Shown piece after piece: positions 1 through 8,114 of a stretch of DNA of 64,000 nt; the first letter of the stretch is position 1; each line of letters begins with the position of its first letter. This DNA is from Haloimpatiens massiliensis (GTDB lineage Bacteria > Bacillota > Clostridia > Clostridiales > Clostridiaceae), in contig NZ_LT854640.1 in assembly GCF_900184255.1 (NCBI RefSeq), forward strand, positions 124,345 to 188,344, read 5' to 3'. Position numbers and translations under genes: made by a program. The notes under the pieces were generated by a model that made no database searches, was not told the origin of the DNA, and was given only the letters and a program-made list of their open reading frames with translations.

Positions 1-1
1 T

Positions 2-229
2 CAAGTAGGCAAAGGTGGAATAAATGAGGCATTTTTGAAGCAAATAGAGGATGCGCTAGAGGCTAGAGAGCTTATAAAGATAAGTGTATTAAATAATAGT
101 GAATTTACTGCAAGAGAAGCTTCTGATATAATATGCAAGGAGATTCAGTGTGAAGGAGTTCAATGCATAGGAAATAAGTTTGTTTTATATAGAAAGTCTG
201 AAAAGAAACCTAAGATAGAATTACCATAA
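2..229 (+). CDS. yhbY: YhbY-type CRM-domain RNA-binding protein (5' end outside window)
   Basis: Only the last 75 codons are present; the reading frame is open to the left edge, so the start lies outside the window. The visible part carries the C-terminal half of a CRM (YhbY) domain, with a GKGGIN segment at the edge followed by a helix and the conserved ARELIKI stretch. The family binds pre-50S ribosomal particles. The next genes, nadD and yqeK, are its usual Firmicute neighbours, which supports the call. Identification is by pattern and context. Confidence 0.85.
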   Translation, partial: QVGKGGINEAFLKQIEDALEARELIKISVLNNSEFTAREASDIICKEIQCEGVQCIGNKFVLYRKSEKKPKIELP

Positions 230-262
230 TAGTTTAATTATTTATTGAAAGAAGAATGCATG

Positions 263-865
263 ATGATTAAGAAAGCTATTTTTGGAGGAACCTTTGATCC
301 TATACATATAGGTCACTTGTATATAGCATATCAGGCACTATATAAGCTTAATCTAGATAAGATAATTTTTGTTCCTAGTGGTAATCCACCTCATAAGAGG
401 GAAAGGATCATAACTGACGGGGAATTAAGATACCAAATGATATGGAAAGCCATCAAAGGGGAAGAAAAGTTTGGATTAAGTCATTATGAAATAGAAAAAA
501 AAGGTCTTAGTTACACCTATGAAACTATAGCACATTTTAAAAATTCTGAGAAAGATACCGAATGGTACTTTATAACAGGTGTAGATTGTTTAATGGAAAT
601 TGAAACTTGGAAAAATGTTAAAAACATTTTATCAAATTGTAAATTTATTGTTTTTAATAGACCAGGCTATAATATATGTGATATATTAAAATGGAAACAG
701 TTTATCCAAAATAAGTATGAAGAAAATATCGAATTTTTAAATATACCTTTATTAGATATTTCATCCACTAGAATAAAGCACATGATAAAAAATGGACAAG
801 AAGTTTATTATTTACTTCCAAAAGGAGTAGATGAGTACATAAAACATAAGGGTTTATATATTTAG
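263..865 (+). CDS. nadD: Nicotinate-nucleotide adenylyltransferase
   Basis: Makes deamido-NAD from nicotinate mononucleotide and ATP in NAD synthesis. The protein of about 200 residues has the nucleotidyltransferase signature GGTFDPIHIGH at residues 8-18 and the C-terminal ISSTRIKHMI motif, both diagnostic of NadD; the length is normal. Start choice: ATG codons lie at 260 and 263 behind a modest AAGAAG ribosome site. An upstream in-frame TTG at 245 has no ribosome site and was not used. It sits 33 bp after yhbY and 11 bp before yqeK, so the genes are probably one transcript. Confidence 0.95.
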   Translation: MIKKAIFGGTFDPIHIGHLYIAYQALYKLNLDKIIFVPSGNPPHKRERIITDGELRYQMIWKAIKGEEKFGLSHYEIEKKGLSYTYETIAHFKNSEKDTEWYFITGVDCLMEIETWKNVKNILSNCKFIVFNRPGYNICDILKWKQFIQNKYEENIEFLNIPLLDISSTRIKHMIKNGQEVYYLLPKGVDEYIKHKGLYI

Positions 866-876
866 GAGGATACCGT

Positions 877-1464
877 ATGTGGGATGAGGAAACTATATTA
901 AACTACTTAAAAAGCAATTTGAAAGAATCTAGATTTAATCACAGTTTAGGTGTACGAGATATGGCAGAAAAGTTGGCTATAAAATACGATAAAACCTTAG
1001 TACAAAAAGCTAGAATAGCAGGATTGGCACATGATAGTGCAAAGAATTTAAGTGATGATAAATTAATAGGAATAGTTAGACAAGAAGGATATGTAATAGA
1101 TGAAGTGTGTAAAAAACAACCGCAGCTTTTACATGGCCTAGCAGGAGCTATAATAGCTGAAAAAGTTATGAATATAAGAGATAGGGAAATATTGAATTCT
1201 ATAAAATTTCATACTACTGGAAAGAAAAATATGACCACTTTAGAAAAAATTATATATATAAGTGATTATGTGGAACCTTCTAGAATTTTCAGTGGAGTAG
1301 ATAAATTGAGAGAAGCAGCTTTTGAAGAGTTAGATAAAGCACTTATAATGGCTTTTGATAATACTATTAATTATGTAGTTTCTAAGGGTGAACTTTTACA
1401 TGAAGATACCATTTTGGCAAGAAATTACACTATTATAAATAGAAAGTTGAAGGTGGAAGAATAA
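877..1464 (+). CDS. yqeK: HD-domain phosphohydrolase YqeK (probable Ap4A hydrolase)
   Basis: A 195-residue HD-superfamily hydrolase. The metal-binding residues are visible: His22 (NHSLGVRDMA), the His-Asp pair at 52-53 (GLAHDSAKN), and a later His in KFHTTG and Asp in YISDYVEPSR. YqeK proteins split diadenosine tetraphosphate symmetrically into ADP; the family is usually linked to nadD, as here. An AGGAGG-like site lies just before the ATG. Its stop is directly followed by the ATG of the LCP gene, indicating coupled translation. Confidence 0.9.
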   Translation: MWDEETILNYLKSNLKESRFNHSLGVRDMAEKLAIKYDKTLVQKARIAGLAHDSAKNLSDDKLIGIVRQEGYVIDEVCKKQPQLLHGLAGAIIAEKVMNIRDREILNSIKFHTTGKKNMTTLEKIIYISDYVEPSRIFSGVDKLREAAFEELDKALIMAFDNTINYVVSKGELLHEDTILARNYTIINRKLKVEE

Positions 1465-2736
1465 ATGGACAAGAGAAGTAAAAAGAAGGTTGTAAAGAAA
1501 AAAAAGAAAAGTGGAATAAAAAAATTCTTTGTAGGACTTTTATTTATAGCTTTATTAGGGGTAGTTGCATTTGGAGCATATTCTTATTATTCTCTATATA
1601 AAATGGGTAAAAATATGGATAATAAAAATCTAAAGGATAAAGTAGAAACACCAAAGGTAGAAAAAGATGACCCAGTAAATATACTCGTAGTTGGGGTGGA
1701 TATTGGAGACCCTAAGCTTAAAGGAGCAAATGTGCCTAAAAGAACAGATACAATGATGGTTATACATTATGAACCTAAAGAGAAAAAAGCTCACATAGTA
1801 TCTGTGCCAAGGGACACTAAGGTACAAATAAATGGAAAAACACGAAAAATTAATGATGCCCATGTATTAGACGGAATGAAAGGTGCTATTGATTCTGTAC
1901 AGGATTTATTGGGTATTGATATAAATTATTATGTAAAATTAGATTATGAAGGTTTTAGAAAAGTAATAGATGCTATAGGTGGCATAGATATGCCTATAAA
2001 GTATAATATGAATTACGATGACCCTAGTCAAAATTTAAGCATACATTTTCAAAAGGGAACTGTTGCTCATCTAGATGGTAAAAAGGCTGAGGAATTCTTT
2101 AGGTGGAGAAAAAACAACAATGGAACAGGATTAGCTGAGGGTGATATAGGTAGAATAAAAAATCAACACTTGTTTATAGAAAAAGTAATAGAAAAAGTAA
2201 AAAGCCCAAGTATTGTTTTTAAACTTAAAGACATATTGGATATAGCTTCTAAATATATAACTACTAATATGTCACCTACAGAAATAATATCCTATGGTAT
2301 GTCTGTAACTAAAGTGGATTCTTCAAACATTAAGATGTCAACTATTGCAGGAGAAGGAAAGTATATAGGTAAAACTTCTTATTTTATATATGATGAGGAA
2401 AAGAGTGCAGATTTGCTAAGTGAGCTTAGAGGAAGTAAACCTATGTCCATAGATAGAAGTGCTTTAAAAGTTAAGGTACTTAATACAACTAAAAAAAATG
2501 GATTGGCATCAAACTATGCTGAATATTTGAAAAAAAGAGGATATTCTAATATAGAAACAGGTAATGCTGAAAGAGCTGTTGATAGTAAAATAATTTTTAA
2601 TAAATCTTTTGAAGATAATGTGGTAAGAAATGTTAAAAGCGATTTTAAAATAAATAAAGTAGAACAAGGGTCAAGTTCTAAAGGAAATTATGATATAACG
2701 GTTATATTAGGTGAAGACCACGATTACATTAAATAA
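1465..2736 (+). CDS. LytR-CpsA-Psr family protein with LytR_C domain
   Basis: LCP proteins attach polyprenyl-linked anionic polymers to cell-wall peptidoglycan at the outer membrane face. The 423-residue protein has a very basic cytoplasmic N terminus (1-20), one membrane segment (about 21-43), then the LCP domain (about 80-260) with the conserved RTDTMM and SVPRDTKV segments and the GDIGRIKNQ arginine motif. A LytR_C domain fills about 325-420. It starts with no gap after yqeK, as is common in clostridia. The gene ends 13 bp before a 157-bp repeat. Which wall polymer it handles cannot be told. Confidence 0.9.
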   Translation: MDKRSKKKVVKKKKKSGIKKFFVGLLFIALLGVVAFGAYSYYSLYKMGKNMDNKNLKDKVETPKVEKDDPVNILVVGVDIGDPKLKGANVPKRTDTMMVIHYEPKEKKAHIVSVPRDTKVQINGKTRKINDAHVLDGMKGAIDSVQDLLGIDINYYVKLDYEGFRKVIDAIGGIDMPIKYNMNYDDPSQNLSIHFQKGTVAHLDGKKAEEFFRWRKNNNGTGLAEGDIGRIKNQHLFIEKVIEKVKSPSIVFKLKDILDIASKYITTNMSPTEIISYGMSVTKVDSSNIKMSTIAGEGKYIGKTSYFIYDEEKSADLLSELRGSKPMSIDRSALKVKVLNTTKKNGLASNYAEYLKKRGYSNIETGNAERAVDSKIIFNKSFEDNVVRNVKSDFKINKVEQGSSSKGNYDITVILGEDHDYIK

Positions 2737-2749
2737 AATTATTATATTA

Positions 2750-2906
2750 GGTACATGAAAATAAATAACAAGTTAAAGATGCTGGTATATTTTGTGTCAG
2801 ACAAGGAAGCAGGTTCCGCTGCTAGTAGAACTATCGTTGGGTTCTGCTGACGCAGTATGACGTAAAATAGACTAGCATACTGACTTGTTATTTATTTGAA
2901 TGTGCC
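2750..2906. mobile_element. 157-bp MITE-like palindromic element, copy 1
   Basis: One of six copies in the window, each exactly 157 bp. Ends read GGTACATGAAAATAAATAAC and, inverted on the other side, GGCACATTCAAATAAATAAC, so the whole element can fold into one long imperfect hairpin. It carries no ORF. It is flanked by a TTA on both sides (2747-2749 and 2907-2909), which looks like a target-site duplication. Confidence 0.85.
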
Positions 2907-2962
2907 TTAAAAGGCTGTGTTTAAATGCATAGCCTTTGCTTTTAAGGGAAGAGAGGAGCAAC

Positions 2963-3865
2963 ATGGATAATATAATAAAATATACAGTTAAAACAGGAGA
3001 AGAAGAAGTTAAATTAAAAGAATACCTAAAATTTACGGTGAAATTATCAAGTAGATTTATAAGATATGCAATAAAAGATGGAAGAATAAAGGTAAATGGG
3101 AAAAATGCTAGATTGAATAATAAAGTAGCAATAGGGGATAATATTGAAATAAAAATAAATAAGGAAGAAAACCAAAATATTATTCCAGAAAAAATGGATT
3201 TGAACATTGTATATGAAGATTTGGATGTTATAGTTTTAAATAAGGCTCCAGGTATGGTGGTTCATCCCACTAGAAGCTATCCTACAGGTACTTTATCCAA
3301 TGGGCTTTTGTACTATTTTAGGGAGAAGGGTGAAAATTGTATAGTAAGATTGGTAAGTAGACTTGATATGGATACATCCGGTCTTATATTGATTGCTAAG
3401 AATCAATTTTCTCATATGGCACTAGCAAGGGATATGAAAAGTGAATCTTTTCAAAAGGGCTATATGGCAGTGGTTCATGGAAACTTAAAACAAGAATCTG
3501 GAACTATTAATAAACCCATATATAGAACAGAAGATGATAGCATAAAAAGAGTAATAGACGTTAGGGGACAGGAAAGTATAACTCACTATAGTGTACTAGA
3601 AAGTTACGCTGGTGGTGATTTAGTTAGATTAAATTTAGAAACAGGAAGGACACATCAAATAAGAGTACATTTAAGTAGTTTAGGTCATCCTTTATATGGA
3701 GATATACTGTATGGGAAAGAAGAGAAAGAATATATAGAAAGGCAGGCATTGCATGCATTTAAACTATCTTTTCCACATCCTAGAGATGGACGTATAGTAG
3801 AATTAGAATGTGAACTACCAGAAGATATGAAGAATTTAATTTTTAAAATAAAAGATATGGATTAG
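2963..3865 (+). CDS. RluA/RluD-family rRNA pseudouridine synthase
   Basis: Isomerises uridine to pseudouridine in RNA, most likely rRNA. The 300-residue protein has an N-terminal S4 RNA-binding domain (about 18-75) and the RluA catalytic motif SRLDMDTSG with catalytic Asp135; GRTHQIRVHLSSLGHPLYGD near residue 230 is the second family signature. The ATG at 2963 follows a GAGAGG ribosome site; an upstream in-frame TTG at 2936 has none. The exact target uridine (RluD-like or other) cannot be assigned. It stands alone between two repeats. Confidence 0.9.
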   Translation: MDNIIKYTVKTGEEEVKLKEYLKFTVKLSSRFIRYAIKDGRIKVNGKNARLNNKVAIGDNIEIKINKEENQNIIPEKMDLNIVYEDLDVIVLNKAPGMVVHPTRSYPTGTLSNGLLYYFREKGENCIVRLVSRLDMDTSGLILIAKNQFSHMALARDMKSESFQKGYMAVVHGNLKQESGTINKPIYRTEDDSIKRVIDVRGQESITHYSVLESYAGGDLVRLNLETGRTHQIRVHLSSLGHPLYGDILYGKEEKEYIERQALHAFKLSFPHPRDGRIVELECELPEDMKNLIFKIKDMD

Positions 3866-3915
3866 ATATATTGGTTATAAATAAAAGATCATATGCTTGA
3901 ATATATAATTTAAAT

Positions 3916-4227
3916 GATTATCCCACAAAAAGCATTAAATTCCCTGAATTATGAAATTTCTCTGGAATGACTTGCATAAGAAGCAAAAGAACTGTTTAAA
4001 TTTAATTTTAGAAATTCTTCTTTTAGACAGATAAAATTATCGTAAGCCTGGCAAGGACGCCAGGCTAGCGAACCTGAGGCAGGACGCTGAATGTGAGCGT
4101 TAGATAATTTTATATGGCTAAAAGATTAGAATTTCTTAAATTAAATTTATTGTTCCGAGCTCTTATGCAAGTTATGGAGGAGAAATTTCATAATTCCATT
4201 ACATTGTACCTTATTGTGGGTTAATCA
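3916..4227. mobile_element. 312-bp palindromic element, family 2, copy A
   Basis: Starts GATTATCCCACAAAAA and ends with the inverted equivalent TTGTGGGTTAATCA. It is flanked by a perfect 7-bp duplication TTTAAAT (3909-3915 and 4228-4234). Its middle (about 4014-4138) holds a second palindrome containing the segment GCCTGGCAAGGACGCCAGGC. It is the inverted counterpart of copy B at 5902-6213, same length. No ORF. Confidence 0.85.
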
Positions 4228-4287
4228 TTTAAATGTAAAATTTAAAATTAATGTAGAAATTCTTATGGAATTTTTGCAATTTAACTT

Positions 4288-4311
4288 AAAAAACTCCCAA
4301 AGGAGTTTTTT
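4288..4311 (-). terminator. Terminator after the carboxypeptidase gene
   Basis: A 10-bp stem (AAAAAACTCC / GGAGTTTTTT) with a 4-base loop and a T-run when read on the minus strand, about 105 bp past the stop of the minus-strand dac gene. The T/A-rich flanks on both sides would let it work in both directions. Confidence 0.75.
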
Positions 4312-4416
4312 CTTTTAAATATCAAATAATATTTAAATATTATTAAATGTATTCAAGTATATGGTCTTTCTAATTATCTCACTTATAATAAATATGTATT
4401 TTATAATGTTTTAATT

Positions 4417-5682
4417 TTAAAATTTTCTTTGTGGATAGTTATATTTACGTCTTTTTTTTCTTTTTATAATTGTTCTAAATATGATATAAGCTACTAAAAG
4501 TATAATAATTATATAAAATAAATATTTTAAAACTATTTTTCCTTTGCTAGCAGTACTTGATAAAATAGAAGATGCAGTTTTCTTAGGTTTAAAATCTTTA
4601 CCACTTAATAGGTTTATTTCACCTACAGTTTTACCATTTAATTTTACTAATCCTTTTCCTACAGTTTCTCCTTTTTTTAATGGAGTTTTCCCTATAGTTT
4701 TATTAAGTTTAGGCTCTATTTTAAAGGCTGCTTTTGAAACTGAAGATTTTTCTATAGTGTAGTAAAAATTTTCACCTAAAGTTAAAGGAACACTGGAATC
4801 TTTATCTACTACATAATTTTGAAGAGTTTGTCCTTTTAAATAAGGTTCAACTAAACCAAAATTATCATATGCGTAATTGAAAAGGGCAACAGAATCATTA
4901 AAATATGTTTTATTATTATCGTGAGTTAAAGCAACTATTAATCTGTGGTTGTTTTTTGAAGCGCTAGCTACGTATGAGTGAAGGGATTGTATAGTATAGC
5001 CAGTTTTACCGCCTTCACAAGTATTATAATAAAATTTTGAATAAGGTTGTACTAGTCTATTTTCATTCCATAAAGGACGTTCTTCTTTAGATAAATTAGT
5101 AGGCGGTATTTTGTAGGAGCTGGTTTTTGCAATCTTTGAGTATTCAGGTTGTTTTACAAGCTCTTTCATTATTAAGGCTAAGTCTCTAGCAGATGTTCTA
5201 TGTTTATCATTGTAGAGACCGCTGGGATTTACAAAATTAGTGTTTTTGCAGCCTAGTTCCTTAGCTCTTTTATTCATCATATCAGCAAAACCATCTATTG
5301 AGCCACCTATATGTTCAGCTAATGCTTCAGCACAATCATTGGCAGAGGCCAGTAGAAGTCCATATAGTAACTGCTCTACAGTGAGTTTTTCTCCTTCAAA
5401 TATGTATATTTTACTTCCATCAGCTAAAGGAGGTTTTTTTCCTACAATAACCTCATCGTTTAATTTGCAGTTTTCTAAGGTTAATAGGGCAGTCATTATT
5501 TTTGTAGTGGATGCGGGTGCATAAGGGGTATCTATATTTTTTGAGTATAGTATTCTACCTGAATTTGCATCTAAAATAATAGCTCCATCTGCAGAGACGG
5601 AGGGTGGTTTTGGAGTAGCAGCTTGAGCATAATTGCAAAATATTATACAAAACGAAACTAGTGAAATTATAAACTTTTTCAT
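4417..5682 (-). CDS. D-alanyl-D-alanine carboxypeptidase (DacA/DacF type)
   Basis: Penicillin-binding protein of the S11 family that trims the terminal D-Ala of peptidoglycan pentapeptides. All three active-site motifs are present: Ser58-Thr-Thr-Lys61, Ser113-Ala-Asn115 and Lys226-Thr-Gly228. A signal peptide covers about residues 1-21; a PBP5-type C-terminal domain (about 275-370) and a membrane helix near 385-405 followed by a basic tail anchor it. An AGGAGG-like site lies before the ATG. Monocistronic and bracketed by two inverted 312-bp elements. Whether it is vegetative or sporulation-specific is not decidable from sequence. Confidence 0.93.
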   Translation of the reverse strand: MKKFIISLVSFCIIFCNYAQAATPKPPSVSADGAIILDANSGRILYSKNIDTPYAPASTTKIMTALLTLENCKLNDEVIVGKKPPLADGSKIYIFEGEKLTVEQLLYGLLLASANDCAEALAEHIGGSIDGFADMMNKRAKELGCKNTNFVNPSGLYNDKHRTSARDLALIMKELVKQPEYSKIAKTSSYKIPPTNLSKEERPLWNENRLVQPYSKFYYNTCEGGKTGYTIQSLHSYVASASKNNHRLIVALTHDNNKTYFNDSVALFNYAYDNFGLVEPYLKGQTLQNYVVDKDSSVPLTLGENFYYTIEKSSVSKAAFKIEPKLNKTIGKTPLKKGETVGKGLVKLNGKTVGEINLLSGKDFKPKKTASSILSSTASKGKIVLKYLFYIIIILLVAYIIFRTIIKRKKRRKYNYPQRKF

Positions 5683-5809
5683 TTTTGCCTCCTTAAAATG
5701 TTTTATATTTTTTAGTATATCAAAAAAAGTGATATTAATCGATACTAAAATATAAAATAATGGTAATAATTTAAAATAAACACTTATAAATTCTCAAAAA
5801 TATAACATA

Positions 5810-6298
5810 ATTAAATAGCAAAAATGTGTAATATGGTATGATTATGAGATTTATTCTCCATGATTTGCATAAGAGTTGGAAATAATAAATTTAATATAAA
5901 TGATTAACCCACAAAAAGGTACAGTACGATGGAATTATGAAATTTCTCCTCCATGCCTTTCATAAGAGCTAGGAACAATAAATTTAATTTAAGAAATTCT
6001 AATCTTTTAGCCATATAAAATTATCTAACGCTCACATTCAGCGTCCTGCCTCAGGTTCGCTAGCTTGGCGTCCTTGCCAGGCTTACGATAATTTTATCTG
6101 TCTAAAAGAAGAATTTCTAAAATTAAATTTAAACAGTTCCTTCGCTTCTTATGAAAGTCATTCCAAAGAAATTTCATAATTCATGTAATGTAATGATTTT
6201 TGTGGGATAATCATATAAATAGTTTCTTTGTTTCTTATGCAAGTTATTCTAGAAAAATTTCATAATTCAAGTAATGTAATACTCTTGTTGAATAATCA
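5810..6298. mobile_element. Older family-2 element (copy C) split by insertion of copy B
   Basis: About 5810-5901 matches the left part of the family-2 element at 21223-21389 in decayed form, and 6221-6298 matches its right part, ending in TAATCA. Copy B sits exactly between the two halves. The left boundary is approximate because that end has drifted. Confidence 0.65.
5902..6213. mobile_element. 312-bp palindromic element, family 2, copy B
   Basis: Same length as copy A and in inverted orientation to it. It is flanked by a perfect 7-bp duplication TATAAAT (5895-5901 and 6214-6220). The inner palindrome (about 5994-6117) is the reverse complement of that in copy A. It has inserted into the older copy C, so the family was still moving after C had landed. 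Confidence 0.85.
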
Positions 6299-6347
6299 TA
6301 TCATAATTTTTTTATTTATAATAAACATTGTAAAAGGGGAGAATAAT

Positions 6348-6995
6348 TTGAGAAATAGGGAAAAGTATATAGGTTCTTTAGTAATATTAGCTATATCAAT
6401 AATATTTTTAATTGTAGGGTATAATATATCAAAGCCACAACAAAAGAAAGTTAATTCAGAGGATATGTTTGTAGAAAGTAATACCGTTAAGAAAAGCAGC
6501 TTTAAAACAGAATCATCTAGTTCAAATATAGTAGTAGACATAAAAGGTGCTGTGAAAAAGCCTGGAGTGTATACTTTAAATAAAGAAAGTAGAATCAATG
6601 AACTTATTAAAATGGCAGGAGGCTTTAATAAAAATGCTGATTTAAATAGAATACATATGTCTAAGAAATTAAAAGATGAGGATTTAATTTACGTATACAG
6701 TTTAGGAGAAGAGGAAAAACAGTTTATGAATTCTAATGGAAATAATAGTAGAGTAAATAATGATGTAAGTGTACAAAATAACCAAAGTTTGCAAGATGAA
6801 AATGAAAAAGTGAATTTAAATACTGCATCTGAAGAAGAATTAAAAACTCTTCCAGGTGTTGGTGATGTTACTGCTAAAAAGATAATAGATTTTAGAGAAA
6901 AAAATGGAGGGTTTTCTTCAATTGAAGATTTAATGAAAATAGATCGAATAGGGGAAAAAACCTTTAATAAATTGAGGGATAAGGTGGACATATAA
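6348..6995 (+). CDS. comEA: ComEA-like DNA-binding competence protein
   Basis: ComEA binds incoming double-stranded DNA outside the membrane and hands it to ComEC. The 215-residue protein has an N-terminal membrane helix (about 8-25), an SLBB domain (about 60-115, starting VDIKGAVKKPGVY) and two C-terminal helix-hairpin-helix motifs (VNLNTASEEEL, LPGVGDVTAKKI, IDRIGEKTF). Start: TTG at 6348 follows a GGGGAG site; the open frame extends upstream into repeat DNA, but that part lacks a ribosome site. The comEC-like gene is 19 kb away rather than adjacent. Confidence 0.88.
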   Translation: MRNREKYIGSLVILAISIIFLIVGYNISKPQQKKVNSEDMFVESNTVKKSSFKTESSSSNIVVDIKGAVKKPGVYTLNKESRINELIKMAGGFNKNADLNRIHMSKKLKDEDLIYVYSLGEEEKQFMNSNGNNSRVNNDVSVQNNQSLQDENEKVNLNTASEEELKTLPGVGDVTAKKIIDFREKNGGFSSIEDLMKIDRIGEKTFNKLRDKVDI

Positions 6996-7040
6996 GATTT
7001 AATATTATAAAATTACTGTATATAATAGGAGGTGTTCATT

Positions 7041-8075
7041 ATGAACAACAAAAGACTAACACAATTAGCTAAAACCTCTGGATGAGCTGCTAAAATAGGG
7101 CCGGAGACCCTTTCAAAAATTTTAGATAAGTTACCTAAAATGAGTGATAATAATTTAATAGTAGGCATAGAAACTTCTGATGATGCGGCTGTATATAAAT
7201 TAAGTGATGATACTGCTATAATACAAACATTGGATTTTTTTACACCAGTGGTAGATGATCCGTATACTTTTGGACAAATAGCTGCAACAAATTCTTTAAG
7301 TGACGTTTATGCTATGGGAGGTCAGCCTAAAGTGGCACTTAACATAGTTTGTTTTCCTAATTGTTTACCTATTGATATTTTAGGAGAAATATTAAAAGGT
7401 GGTGCTGATAAGGTACTAGAGGCAGGAGCTGTAGTAGTAGGGGGACATTCTGTAGAGGATGAAGAGCCTAAGTATGGATTGTCAGTTACAGGAGTGGTGC
7501 ATCCAGATAAAGTATTAAAAAACTGTGGATGTAAAGAAGGAGAGGTACTTATATTAACAAAGCCTCTAGGAGTAGGTATAATAAATACCGCTATTAAAGC
7601 TGAGTTAGCATCTAAGGAAGCCTATGATAAAGCAGTCAGAAATATGACAACTTTAAATAAGTATGCAGGAGAAATAGTAGTTAAATATCCTATAAGTGCT
7701 TGTACAGATATAACAGGTTTTGGGATCATGGGACATGCTTATGAAATGGCTAGTGGTTCAGAAAATGTAACCATTAGATTATTTAAAGAAAGTGTACCTT
7801 ATATTGAGGAAGCTAAAGAATATGCACAGATGGGATTGGTTCCAGCAGGGGCTTATAATAATAGAGGATACTTAGATGGTAAATACCAATTAGAAGGTTT
7901 AGAAGAATGGCTTGAAGATATGCTTTTTGATCCTCAGACTTCAGGCGGACTTTTAGTTTCCATTTCAAAACATAAGGCCAATGAAATGTTAGAGGAATTA
8001 AATAAATTAGAAATTAAATCCTCTATAATAGGAGAAGTTATTCCTTTTACAGGAAAGTATATTTTAGTAGATTAG
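7041..8075 (+). CDS. selD: Selenophosphate synthase, selenocysteine-containing (UGA at 7083)
   Basis: Makes selenophosphate from selenide and ATP. Reading from the ATG at 7041 (AGGAGGTG site just before) gives 344 residues if the TGA at 7083-7085 is read as selenocysteine: LAKTSG-Sec-AAKIGPE. Sec15 and Lys18 align with the catalytic Cys17 and Lys20 of E. coli SelD, and the stop-free remainder has the family's ATP-binding glycine-rich and DPQTSGGLL segments. A hairpin directly after the UGA fits a bacterial SECIS. selA, selB and tRNA-Sec follow. Calling the start at the internal ATG 7140 would drop the catalytic residue. Confidence 0.95.
7083..7125 (+). promoter_or_regulatory. Bacterial SECIS element in selD
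   Basis: Starts with the UGA codon. CTAAAAT (7090-7096) pairs with ATTTTAG (7119-7125) and AGGG (7097-7100) with CCCT (7108-7111), leaving the apical loop CCGGAGA and a one-sided bulge. The position just 3' of the UGA and the G-containing loop fit a SelB-bound bSECIS. The fold was drawn by eye. Confidence 0.75.
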
Positions 8076-8114
8076 TTTGCTAATGTCTATAATTTTAGAG
8101 AAAGGTATGGGAAT

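Noticed and set aside
7140..8075. selD starting at the internal ATG 7140
   Set aside because: It has no ribosome site of its own and would lack the catalytic Sec15/Lys18 region; the frame continues upstream through one UGA to an ATG with a strong site.
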